A stretch of DNA of 64,000 nucleotides from Glutamicibacter arilaitensis Re117 (lineage in GTDB: Bacteria; Actinomycetota; Actinomycetes; Actinomycetales; Micrococcaceae): the NCBI RefSeq assembly GCF_000197735.1, contig NC_014550.1, forward strand, positions 248,001 to 312,000, read 5' to 3'. Position numbers and translations under genes: made by a program. The notes under the pieces were generated by a model. The model did no database searches, was not told the origin of the DNA, and saw nothing but the letters and a program-made list of their open reading frames with translations. The stretch's first letter is position 1. The number at the start of each line of letters is the position of its first letter. Shown one piece after another: positions 17,770 to 26,381 of the stretch.

Positions 17770-19661
17770 ATGAAGCAGACGGATCAATCGTTTGAAGACC
17801 TCGTCGGCCAGCTGCACACAGCTCGGCAACGGCGACCTAAGAAATATTCGCTTTCCGGAACGGACTACTGGGTATTCGGCATTGCCGGCGCTTTGGCGCT
17901 GGCATTCATTATCTGGGGTCATTCATTATCTGGGGTTTCATCACCCCGGCCGGTCTGGGCACTGTCTCGACCGCCGCCCTTGACTGGGTCATCACCAATA
18001 CCGGCTGGCTGTTTGTCATCGCAGCCTCGGTATTCGCTGTTTTCGCTATTGTCGTTGCCGCGAAGAACTTCGGCCGCATCCCGCTGGGCAAGGATGACGA
18101 GAAGCCGAAGTTCAGCACTATTTCATGGATCTCGATGATGTTCGCGACCGGCATGGGCATCGGCCTGGTCTTCTATGGGGTTGGCGAACCGCTCTACTTC
18201 TACATGTCGCCTCCGCCAGGCACTGTGGAGGGCTCCACGGATGCTGCGCTGAGCACCGCCATGGGCACCACCCTCTTCCACTGGACCCTGTTCCCGTGGG
18301 CGATGTACGCCATCGTCGGCTTGGGCATGGCTTATGGAAGCTTCCGCCTGGGCCGCCCGCAGCTCTTCTCCGCCATGTTCACCCCGATCTTCGGTGAACG
18401 TGCAGTCCACGGCTGGGGCGGACGAATCATCAACGTCCTGGCAATCATCGCCACCCTCTTCGGCTCGGCCTGCTCGTTGGGCCTTGGCGCACTGCAGATC
18501 GGCGGTGGCATCCAAGCCACCGGCATGATGGAAAAGGTAGGCTCCGGCGTACTGGTAGTCATCATTGCGATCCTGACTGCAATGTTCGTTGCTTCGGCAG
18601 TGTCCGGCATTGAACGCGGCATCCAGTGGCTGTCCAATACCAATATGGTGCTGGCCTTGATCCTGGCGCTGATCGTTTTCATCGGCGGTCCAACCTTGTT
18701 CATCTTGAACGACATCCCGAACGCCGTGGGCGCCTTCATTGGCGATCTGCCGGAAATGGCCTCGCGCACCGCAGCCTCCGGTGACGGCGCGATGTCCGAC
18801 TGGCTCTCGTCGTGGACCGTGTTCTACTGGGCTTGGTGGATCTCTTGGAGCCCATTCGTGGGTCTGTTCATTGCCCGTATTTCGCGTGGCCGCACCATCC
18901 GCCAGTTCGTCACCGGCGTGCTGCTGGTGCCGTCCACCGTGACCTTGATCTGGTTCGCCATCTTCGGTGGCGGCGCAATTGGCATCCAGGAACGCGCAGA
19001 GCGTGCCGGGGAAACCGGCCAGAAGCTGGCCAATATGGTCGACGGCGCACCGGATATCAACTTCGACCTGGTGCTCTTCGACCTGCTGGGCAGCTTGCCG
19101 GTTGCCAACTGGGTGGCCGTCTTACTGATGGTTGTCACTGTGCTGCTGATCGCGATCTTCTTCGTGACCGGTGCGGACTCGGCATCGATCGTGATGGGCG
19201 CGCTCAGTGAACGAGGCGCTGAAAATCCTTCGAAGAAGTCCGTGATCTTCTGGGGCGTGGCAACCGGTGCTGTTGCAGCAGTCATGCTCTTGGCTGGCGG
19301 GGACCACCCGGCAGAGGCCTTGAACGGCCTGAAGAACATCACCATCGTCTCGGCATTGCCGTTCGTGATCGTGATGCTGCTGCTCTGCGTGGCGATCTGG
19401 AAGGATTTGAGCAAGGATCCTCTGATCCTTCGCGGAAAGGTCGCCCGCGAGGTTCTGGAGCACTCCGTGGTCCAAGGCGTCGAGCGCCATGAGGGCAGCG
19501 GGTTCAGCCTGTTGACCACTGAAATCCCGATGGTCGTCGCCGATGAGAAGTCGGGCGAAGCAAAGATCTTCGCCACCGAAGCCACCGTCGATCCGGCCTC
19601 CGGCAGCAAGCCGGACGCAGCTGATGGCGACAGCAAGGCAACCGAGCCCAAGAACTCCTAG
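17770..19661 (+). pseudogene. BCCT-family betaine/choline/carnitine transporter, frameshifted
   Basis: The gene starts at ATG 17770 after an AAGGAAG ribosome binding site. It encodes a BCCT transporter with 12 expected membrane segments, including the signature WISWSPFVGLFIARISRGRT. After about 50 codons the frame is broken by a 17-bp tandem duplication (17903-17936). Removing one copy restores a single 624-codon frame (AFIIWGFITPAGLG, then onward). As it stands translation ends prematurely at 18138, while the rest (18135-19661) stays open and undecayed. The family imports glycine betaine or similar osmolytes with Na+ or H+. The break looks recent, or it is a sequencing or assembly artefact. 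Confidence 0.9.
17903..17936 (+). repeat. 17-bp perfect tandem duplication inside the transporter gene
   Basis: CATTCATTATCTGGGGT occurs twice without a gap at 17903-17919 and 17920-17936. Seventeen is not a multiple of three, so it shifts the frame. A single copy would restore the full BCCT reading frame. Confidence 0.95.
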
Positions 19662-19669
19662 CCGTTAAC

Positions 19670-19709
19670 GCAATGAGGGACTCTGCCTGAAGGCAGAGTC
19701 CCTCATTGC
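19670..19709. terminator. Bidirectional hairpin terminator
   Basis: A 19-bp perfect stem (GCAATGAGGGACTCTGCCT and its complement, 2-base loop) lies between the convergent BCCT and acs genes. Confidence 0.87.
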
Positions 19710-19726
19710 GTCAACCCGTGTAAAGG

Positions 19727-21688
19727 CTAGTCGCGTGCTCGGCAGACCTCGTTGATCTGCGGGATGCACGGCTCATTCTGCAAGCTCGTGGTGTCCCCGA
19801 GCTTAGAGCCTTCGAACAGCTGGGTGAGCAGACGGCGCATGATCTTGCCCGAGCGGGTCTTGGGCACGTCCGGGACCAGCACGACCTCGCGCGGCTTGGC
19901 GATCGGTCCGATCTGCGTTGCCACGGTGGAGCGCAACTGCGCAATGAATTCGGCCTGGCGTGCCCCGAGCTGCTCATCTGGGTGCTCGCAGATCAAGCTG
20001 GCATCCAGCGGCACCACGAAAGCGGTGGCCGCGTGGCCGGTCTTGGCATCGGCGGTCGGGCAGACGCCGGCCTCGATCACGCCGGGATGGGTGACCAGTG
20101 CCGACTCGATTTCAATGGTGGACAGGCGGTGGCCGGAAATGTTGATCACGTCATCGGTGCGGCCCAGGATGTAGATGTCCCCGTCTTCATCGAAGCGGGC
20201 CCCGTCACCAGCCAGGAACCAGCCCTGCTGCACGTACTGTTCCCAGTAGCTGGTGTAGTAGCGCTGCGGATTGCCCCAGACGGTACGCGCCATCGACGGT
20301 CCGGTCTGGGTGATAACGATATTTCCCTGCTGGTTCGGTGCCACGCTGCGGCCCTCGGCATCGACAATGTCCACTGAAATTCCGGGCAGCGCCCGTGCGG
20401 CGCATCCTGGCTTGAAGTGGTCATCGGTGGGCAGCGGGGAGAGGATGGTTGCACCGGACTCGGATTGCCACCAGGTATCGACCATCGGCAGGCCCGCGGC
20501 GCTGTCCCGGCCGATCTGCTCGCGGAACCACTTCCAGGCTTCCGGATTCACCGCTTCGCCCACGGTGCCGCCGATCTTGATCGAAGACAGGTCGTACTTG
20601 GCCGGCAGGCCCTCGGGGAACCAGCCCATCAGCGAACGGACCAGGGTCGGTGCGGTGTAGTAGCTGGTGACCTTGTAGCGTTCGATGACTTCGAAGTGCC
20701 GGCCCGGATGCGGTGCGTTGGGCACGCCCTCGTAGATCACCTGGGTGACGCCGTTGGCCAGCGGCCCGTAGATCTCGTAGGTGTGCGCAGTGACCCAGGC
20801 CAGGTCCGCGGTGCACCAGTGCACGTCATCGGCCCGCTGGGATTCATCCGGGTTGGCGAACAGCAGGTTGTAGCTGGCGGCCGCCTGGGTCAGGTAACCA
20901 CCGGTGGTGTGCACCAGGCCTTTTGGTTGGCCCGTAGTACCCGAGGTGTACATGATGAACAACGGGGTTTCCGAATCAAAAGCCTGCGCCTGATGCTGCG
21001 TGGATTGGGTGTCCACGACATCGTGCCACCACACATCGCGGCCTTCGGTCCACGGAATTTCATCGCCGGTGCGGCGGATGACCAGCACCTTTTCGATTTC
21101 ATTCTCACCGGCAACCGCGGCGTCGGCATTGTCCTTGACCGGGACGGAGGTTCCGCGGCGGAACTGGCCATCGGTGGTGACCAGTACCTTGGCCTTGGTG
21201 TCTTCCACACGGAACTTCAGCGCCTCGGCCGAGAACCCGCCGAAGACCAGCGAGTGGATGGCGCCGATGCGGGCGCAGGCCAGGGTGATGACAATGGTTT
21301 CGATGAGCACCGGCAGGTAGATCACTACTCGGTCGCCCTTGACCACGCCCAGGGATTCCAAGGCGTTGGCGGCCTGCGAGATGCGTTCTTGCAGGTTCTT
21401 GTAGGTCACAGCCACGCGGTCGCCGGGCTCGCCTTCGAAGTACAGGGCTACCTTGTCGCCGTGGCCGGCGGCCACGTGGCGGTCCGCGCAGTTCACCGCG
21501 GCGTTCAGCTTTCCGCCCAGGTACCAGGAGATTTGCGGACCGCGTTGGGCTGCTGGATCTGCCGGGAGGATCTGGCTGGTGGTGTGCCAGGGGGTATCCC
21601 AGTCAAGGAGGTTTGCCGCTTCGTCCCAGAATTCCTGGCGGGCTGCCTCGGATGCGGCTGCTGAGGTGTGTGCCAATTCGGTGGTCAT
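19727..21688 (-). CDS. acs: Acetate--CoA ligase (AMP-forming)
   Basis: 653 residues from the ATG at 21688 (MTTELAHTS); the frame is open upstream, but the extension lacks homology-like content. The ANL adenylation motifs are present: MYTSGTTGQPKG, DTWWQSESGATILSPLP, and a C-terminal TRSGKIMRRLL with the regulatory lysine. These closely fit acetyl-CoA synthetase, which activates acetate to acetyl-CoA via acetyl-AMP. Unusually, it lies 64 bp downstream of ssuC on the same strand, so it may be co-transcribed with the SAM-riboswitch-controlled ssuBAC genes, possibly to recover acetate or another short acid left after desulfonation. No terminator is seen between ssuC and acs. Confidence 0.93.
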   Translation of the reverse strand: MTTELAHTSAAASEAARQEFWDEAANLLDWDTPWHTTSQILPADPAAQRGPQISWYLGGKLNAAVNCADRHVAAGHGDKVALYFEGEPGDRVAVTYKNLQERISQAANALESLGVVKGDRVVIYLPVLIETIVITLACARIGAIHSLVFGGFSAEALKFRVEDTKAKVLVTTDGQFRRGTSVPVKDNADAAVAGENEIEKVLVIRRTGDEIPWTEGRDVWWHDVVDTQSTQHQAQAFDSETPLFIMYTSGTTGQPKGLVHTTGGYLTQAAASYNLLFANPDESQRADDVHWCTADLAWVTAHTYEIYGPLANGVTQVIYEGVPNAPHPGRHFEVIERYKVTSYYTAPTLVRSLMGWFPEGLPAKYDLSSIKIGGTVGEAVNPEAWKWFREQIGRDSAAGLPMVDTWWQSESGATILSPLPTDDHFKPGCAARALPGISVDIVDAEGRSVAPNQQGNIVITQTGPSMARTVWGNPQRYYTSYWEQYVQQGWFLAGDGARFDEDGDIYILGRTDDVINISGHRLSTIEIESALVTHPGVIEAGVCPTADAKTGHAATAFVVPLDASLICEHPDEQLGARQAEFIAQLRSTVATQIGPIAKPREVVLVPDVPKTRSGKIMRRLLTQLFEGSKLGDTTSLQNEPCIPQINEVCRARD

Positions 21689-21752
21689 TGCAAAGTTTCC
21701 TTGGGTTGGGTGCGGAAGGTTGTGTGATTTCGGCCGATGCTGCAGGTGGCTT

Positions 21753-22580
21753 TTAGGTCCAGCGCTTGATGGCCCAGCGTTCAGCCACGGAGAGCAGGGC
21801 ATCGGTGATCTTGCCGAAGATAGCCAGCAGGACGATGGTCATGATCAGGCGATCCAAGCGGCCATTGTTCTGCGAATCGGTGAGCAAGAAGCCCAGGCCC
21901 ATGGAGGCGCCGAGAAGTTCGGCGGCTACGAGGAAGAGCCACGCTTGGGCCAATGCCAGGCGCAGTCCGGAGAATATGGCCGGAACCACTGCTGGAAGCT
22001 GCACGGTGCGCAGCAGCTTCAGGCCCTTGAGGCCGAAGGAACGGGCGGCTTCAACGAGCTGGGCATCGACATGGCGCAAGGCCAAAGCGACGGTGGTGAA
22101 GACCGGGAAGAACGCGCCGATGATCACCAGAGTGACCTTCGAGTCTTCTCCGTATTTCATCCACAAAACCAGCAGCGGGACCCACGCTAGGGAAGGGACC
22201 GCGCGCAGCGCACTGATGCTCAGGCCCAAGAATGCGTCGGCCAGCTTGGACAAGCCGACCAGGGCGCCGAAGGCCAGGCCCAGCAGCGAGCCGAAGAAGA
22301 AACCGAGCAGGACGCGCTGGGTCGAGATACCGATATGCGGGCCGAGCTCGCCATCTTGGAAAAGCTCAACGGCTGCAGCCGCAACAGAGCCGGGCGTAGG
22401 CAGGGTCCACGGGGCAACGATTTCGGTGACGGTCACGTATTGCCACACGGCCAGTGTGAGAATCGGAAGAACCGATGCGAGCAACCACTTCGGTGCGCGC
22501 AAGATGGTGGCCGCGATTTCTGATTTCTGTCTGCCCGCGGGCTGGGCCTTGCGGGTTTGAGGCACGGTTGGAGTACTCAT
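21753..22580 (-). CDS. ssuC: Aliphatic sulfonate ABC transporter, permease
   Basis: 275 residues with about six membrane segments and the BPD_transp_1 EAA-type loop (VEAARSFGLKGLKLLRTVQLPA). The sequence RAVPSLAWVPLLVLW and the late LAQAWLFLVAAELLGASMGLG closely resemble SsuC/TauC. It forms the membrane channel with SsuA and SsuB for import of alkanesulfonates or related organosulfur compounds. It follows ssuA by 6 bp and precedes acs. The transporter family also includes nitrate and thiamine-precursor importers; the SAM riboswitch upstream of ssuB favours sulfur substrates. Confidence 0.88.
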   Translation of the reverse strand: MSTPTVPQTRKAQPAGRQKSEIAATILRAPKWLLASVLPILTLAVWQYVTVTEIVAPWTLPTPGSVAAAAVELFQDGELGPHIGISTQRVLLGFFFGSLLGLAFGALVGLSKLADAFLGLSISALRAVPSLAWVPLLVLWMKYGEDSKVTLVIIGAFFPVFTTVALALRHVDAQLVEAARSFGLKGLKLLRTVQLPAVVPAIFSGLRLALAQAWLFLVAAELLGASMGLGFLLTDSQNNGRLDRLIMTIVLLAIFGKITDALLSVAERWAIKRWT

Positions 22581-22586
22581 CGCTGA

Positions 22587-23609
22587 TTATTCTCCGGAAA
22601 TCTTTGTTGCATCGGCCTGGGTGGCGAACTGGTCATCGACCAGGGTCGCCAGAGCTTCATCGACCGATTCCTGCTTGGAGACATCGCCGCTGGCTACCAG
22701 GGTCGGGCCGATGTTGAGCAGCACGCTGGTGTACTTTTCGCTAGGTGCTGCCGGAACATCGAGGTTGGAGCGTTCTTCGATCACCGTGGTGGCAACCTCA
22801 GGCCCCAGGCCGGCCACGTCTGCGAGGATCTCGGCGGTCTCTTCAGGGTTCTCGGTAGCCCAGGCACGCGCCTTTTCGTAGGAGTCGACCACCAGCTGCG
22901 CCAGTTCCGGGCTTTCTTCGATGAAGTCTTCGCGGGCATTCAGCGCACCGTAGGTGTTGAAATCAAGGTTGCGGTATACCAGCGAGGCGCCGTCTTCTTC
23001 GGCGGCGGCCATGATCGGATCCAAGCCGCTCCAAGCATCAACCGAACCATTGGCCAATGCGGTACGCCCGTCGGCATGCTGCAGGTTCTGCAGCTTGATG
23101 TCGTCTTCGCTGAGCCCGGCTTCTTCCAAGCTCTGCAGCAGGAAGAAGTACGGGTCGGTGCCCTTGGTGGCTGCGACGGTCTTGCCCTTCAGATCCTTCA
23201 CGGAGCTGATCTTCGAATCCTTGCCGATCACCAGCGCGGCCCATTCAGGCTGCGAGTACAACGCGATGGTCTTGATCGGCGAACCGTTGGAGCGGGCCAG
23301 CAATGCGGCCGAACCTGCGGTGGAGCCCACGTCGATTGCGTCAGCTCGCAGCGCTTCGTTGGCCTTGTTGGAACCAGCGGACTGGATCCATTCAACGCTG
23401 ACGCCGGATTCCTTAGCAGCTTCGTCCAGCCAGCCCTTCTCCTTGAGCACCAGGCTCAGTGGATTGTAGGTAGCGAAATCGATGGACAGCGTCTTGTCCG
23501 CGTTGGCGGCCGTAGCGTTTTCGCCGGCGCAACCGGCAAGCGCCGAGGTGCCAAGCAGCAGGGCGGCGGCGGACAATGCGGTACGGCGGGTGAAGCGGTT
23601 CGAAAGCAT
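22587..23609 (-). CDS. ssuA: Aliphatic sulfonate ABC transporter, substrate-binding lipoprotein
   Basis: 340 residues from the ATG at 23609; the frame extends further upstream, but the later ATG opens the signal peptide MLSNRFTRRTALSAAALLLG. A Tat-like RR pair and a lipobox (SALAGC) follow, so it is a membrane-anchored lipoprotein. The mature part has the SsuA/TauA/NMT1 periplasmic-binding pattern: NPLSLVLKEKGWLDEAAKES, IDVGSTAGSAALLARSNG, KDLKGKTVAATKGTDPYFFL. It lies between ssuB and ssuC. It would capture sulfonates outside the membrane. Confidence 0.88.
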   Translation of the reverse strand: MLSNRFTRRTALSAAALLLGTSALAGCAGENATAANADKTLSIDFATYNPLSLVLKEKGWLDEAAKESGVSVEWIQSAGSNKANEALRADAIDVGSTAGSAALLARSNGSPIKTIALYSQPEWAALVIGKDSKISSVKDLKGKTVAATKGTDPYFFLLQSLEEAGLSEDDIKLQNLQHADGRTALANGSVDAWSGLDPIMAAAEEDGASLVYRNLDFNTYGALNAREDFIEESPELAQLVVDSYEKARAWATENPEETAEILADVAGLGPEVATTVIEERSNLDVPAAPSEKYTSVLLNIGPTLVASGDVSKQESVDEALATLVDDQFATQADATKISGE

Positions 23610-23694
23610 AGAAAATCCTAATAATGTGCGTGCAAGTGAGGTGGAAACTAGCCACTTGGGATGAAAACTCCAAGGCGCCGTGAGGCGCATGGGG

Positions 23695-24516
23695 CTAGTG
23701 ATTGGTGGGATCGACGCCCAGCAGGCGCAACAGATGTGCGCGGTGTGCGGCAAACTGGCTGTCGGTGTGCCGACGCGGTTGAGCGGCGTGCAAGGACAGG
23801 TCCTCGATGACGCTTGCGGCGCCGGTGGTGCCGGCGCGGCCCAGGACAATGACCCGATCAGCGAGCGTCAAGGCTTCATCCACATCGTGGGTCACCATCA
23901 AAACGGTGGTGGGGAACGACTTGTGGATGGACAGCAGCAGGTCTTGCATCTTCAAGCGGGTCAGTGCGTCCAGTGCGCCGAAGGGTTCGTCTAGGAGCAG
24001 CACTCCTGGGCGGCGGGCCAATGCGCGGGCCAGCGATACCCGCTGGGCCATGCCGCCGGAAATTTCCCGTGGGCGCAGGTGCGCTGCGTGGCTCAATCCG
24101 GTGAGCTCGATCAGTTCATCGATGAGCGTCTCGCCGGCGGACTTTTCAGTGCCTGGTGCCAGCCCGAGGGCAATGTTTTCGCGAACCGATCGCCATGGCA
24201 GCAATCGCGGTTCTTGGAAAGCGACGGCGCACAGATCGTTGATGCCGTTCACATCGTGGTTGCCCGTGCGGATGGAACCGGTCGACGGGTGGTCCAGGCC
24301 GGATACCGAACGCAGCAGGGTGGACTTGCCGCAGCCGCTGGCACCGAGGATCGCGACGACCTGGCCCGCGGTTATCTGCAAGTTGATAGCCGCTAGTACG
24401 GTGCGGCTTTCCTTCTTGGTAGTAAAGGTGCGTGAGACGTCGGTGAAGCTGACATCCAATGCACCAGAAGAGGCGGCGCTTGTCCCCGTTGGGGGCGCTG
24501 CGTAAGTAAGAGCCAT
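23695..24516 (-). CDS. ssuB: Aliphatic sulfonate ABC transporter, ATP-binding protein
   Basis: 273 residues. Walker A is GASGCGKST (residues 58-66), the Q-loop region is AVAFQEPRLLPWRSVREN, the signature ISGGMAQRVSLARAL and Walker B GVLLLDEPFGALDALT, with the H-loop in VTHDVDEAL. The PRLLPWRSV block is typical of SsuB/TauB/NrtD ATPases. The order ssuB-ssuA-ssuC-acs is read from one promoter. The ribosome binding site (GGAG) overlaps the closing strand of a SAM riboswitch P1 helix nine bases upstream, so translation should be shut off when SAM is bound. Confidence 0.9.
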   Translation of the reverse strand: MALTYAAPPTGTSAASSGALDVSFTDVSRTFTTKKESRTVLAAINLQITAGQVVAILGASGCGKSTLLRSVSGLDHPSTGSIRTGNHDVNGINDLCAVAFQEPRLLPWRSVRENIALGLAPGTEKSAGETLIDELIELTGLSHAAHLRPREISGGMAQRVSLARALARRPGVLLLDEPFGALDALTRLKMQDLLLSIHKSFPTTVLMVTHDVDEALTLADRVIVLGRAGTTGAASVIEDLSLHAAQPRRHTDSQFAAHRAHLLRLLGVDPTNH

Positions 24517-24524
24517 GATTCATC

Positions 24525-24621
24525 TCCATCGTTCCTGGCGGTAGCACCGGCCTGCGGAGGGTAGTCCGTAGGTGGTTGCTGCGGCGTCGTAGAGCCAGAT
24601 CTCTCGGCCGCTCGGGATGGT
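24525..24621 (-). promoter_or_regulatory. SAM riboswitch (S-box-like) controlling ssuBAC-acs
   Basis: On the minus strand P1 CCATC is followed by GAGCGGCCGAGAGATCTGG, a GCAGCAACC core, a long P3, GGTGCTACCGCCAGGAACGATGG. P1 closes with GATGG, whose last bases are part of the GGAG ribosome binding site of ssuB. This indicates translational rather than termination control. Confidence 0.9.
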
Positions 24622-24891
24622 TACTCATCCATTACAGGCATTCGAACGAATTGAACGCAAATCTTGCGTAACATGAAAAATATTCGATAACTACGTCACA
24701 TGTGGAGGATATTTCGTTATTTATTTCATTAGATGCGTGTTTGGGCGACATTCGCCAATTCTGTGCAAGTCATCTTCGGTCTCACCGGCAATAGGTCGCG
24801 CAAGTGCCGTCCAACCCCGTGCGCATCGCGAGACGAAATGTGACTTCGGGGCTTGGAATCGCACGATTGTTACGGCTACAAATGGATACGA

Positions 24892-24979
24892 CCCATCCAG
24901 AGCGGCTGAGAGATCTGGCTCGAAGACGCCGCAGCAACCACCCCAAGCGCGGGACGGTGCTACCGCCAGGACCGATGGA
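24892..24979 (+). promoter_or_regulatory. SAM riboswitch (S-box-like) controlling a monooxygenase pair
   Basis: P1 CCATC, GAGCGGCTGAGAGATCTGG, GCAGCAACC core, GGTGCTACCGCCAGGACC and closing GATGG are all present on the plus strand. It is divergent from the ssu riboswitch, with a shared promoter region at 24622-24891. The closing GATGGAAAG overlaps the likely ribosome binding site of the next gene. Confidence 0.9.
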
Positions 24980-24984
24980 AAGAA

Positions 24985-26328
24985 TTGAGAATTTTGATGC
25001 CTATTGGCCATTCGCCCAATGCCGACGGACTGGACTTCAACCAGCTCAGTGATCCTTCGCAGGCCACCGCGCTGGAACTGGACAATTTCGAAGAACAGCT
25101 TCCGACAAGGCAATTGCTGAAAATTACGCCGGGACCTAGCGCGGATGAGCAGTACGACCGGCTCGCTGGAATTTTCCGTCCGGTGTTCTCCCAGATCGCT
25201 GCGAACGCCAAAGACCGCGACCTGAACCGGGTGCTTCCCTTCGAACAGGTGGGATTGCTCAATCGCGAACGCTTCGGCGCGCTGCGACTTCCTGTGGCAG
25301 ACGGAGGCTACGGGGCCCGGCTGTCAGATGTATTCCGTTTGCTCATCGAGCTGTCCGAGGCGGACTCCCACGTCGGACAGCTGTGGCGTGCGCACATCGC
25401 CTTCGTGGAAAACGTGTTGGCGCTGGATGACGAGGCGCTGCGCACGAAATGGATCGCGCGCATTGCCGCCGGCCAGATCATCGGCAACGCCTATACCGAA
25501 CGCGGGGGCAATGCCCTGGGCACCTTGAACACCGCAGCCAGCCTCGTGGATGGCCGCTGGGTCGTCGACGGCGAGAAGTACTACTGCACGGGCACCATCT
25601 TTGCCGACTGGACCACCGTTGCCGTGTCCCACCCGGAACTGGCCGGACGCCAGATTGCGGTAGTCTCCACCCAGCGAAGCGGCGTGAAGATCCTTGATGA
25701 CTGGGATGGCTTCGGCCAGGGGCTGACCGGAACCGGGACCACCGAGTTCCGCCAGGTCCCGGTGGATTGCTTCATGCCGCAGCAGACCAATGACTCCGAA
25801 GCTGCCATCTTCCAGCTGGTTCTCATGGCGGTGCAGGCGGGCATCGCCCGCGCGGCACTGAACGACCTGCGCCGTGCGGTGCAGTCGCGAACCCGCATCT
25901 TCACCACCGGTACCGGTGTCCCTGTTTACCAGGAACCCCAGGTGCTGCAGCTGGTGGGCGAAGTATCAGCGGAATCCTTCGCTGCTGACTCCGTAGTCAT
26001 CGGAGCGGTGCTTGAAGTCGAAGCGGCTCTGGGCGATCCGGGGTTGAACGATGAAGAGCGCTATGCGGTCTGCGAGCTTGCCGCCAACCGCGCGCAAACC
26101 GTGGTCCAGCCGTTGGCTATCGGAGTGACCAGCAAGATTTTCGACGGGCTTGGAGCTTCGTCGACCAGAAGCGGCTGCAATCTGGACCGGCACTGGCGCA
26201 ACGCGCGGACCATTGCCACGCATAACCCGGCGATCTACAAGGCACGCATCGTCGGGGACTACGAGATCAACGGGGTCCAGCCGCAGCGCCTGTCAGTTAC
26301 CGGCGAAGACTCGACCCATCGGGCCTAG
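24985..26328 (+). CDS. SfnB/DszC-like flavin-dependent oxidoreductase (acyl-CoA dehydrogenase fold)
   Basis: Up to 447 residues. The start is uncertain between TTG 24985 (four bases after GGAAAG) and ATG 24997. The acyl-CoA dehydrogenase fold is evident: LPFEQVGLLNRERFGALRLP, AYTERGGNALGTLNTAASLV, GEKYYCTGTIFADWTTVAVS, DDWDGFGQGLTGTGTTEF and a C-terminal LDRHWRNARTIATHNP. This pattern fits the SfnB/DszC branch that oxygenates sulfur compounds using reduced flavin from a partner reductase. It is 53 bp upstream of a DmoA-like monooxygenase under a SAM riboswitch. A paralogous pair occurs at 39.6-42.3 kb. The substrate is unknown. Confidence 0.85.
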   Translation: MRILMPIGHSPNADGLDFNQLSDPSQATALELDNFEEQLPTRQLLKITPGPSADEQYDRLAGIFRPVFSQIAANAKDRDLNRVLPFEQVGLLNRERFGALRLPVADGGYGARLSDVFRLLIELSEADSHVGQLWRAHIAFVENVLALDDEALRTKWIARIAAGQIIGNAYTERGGNALGTLNTAASLVDGRWVVDGEKYYCTGTIFADWTTVAVSHPELAGRQIAVVSTQRSGVKILDDWDGFGQGLTGTGTTEFRQVPVDCFMPQQTNDSEAAIFQLVLMAVQAGIARAALNDLRRAVQSRTRIFTTGTGVPVYQEPQVLQLVGEVSAESFAADSVVIGAVLEVEAALGDPGLNDEERYAVCELAANRAQTVVQPLAIGVTSKIFDGLGASSTRSGCNLDRHWRNARTIATHNPAIYKARIVGDYEINGVQPQRLSVTGEDSTHRA

Positions 26329-26381
26329 GGCCTGGCACAGACCAGCAACAATTCACTTAACCGATTTACGGGGGCACAACA

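Noticed and set aside
20417-21664. Long plus-strand frame opposite acs
   Set aside because: It is a shadow of the acetyl-CoA synthetase gene, with low-complexity Gly/Val/Asp composition.
24622-24891. Possible shared operator in the divergent ssu/oxygenase promoter region
   Set aside because: TTGCGTAAC- and GATATTTC-like strings also occur upstream of metY, but too loosely to call a site by eye.
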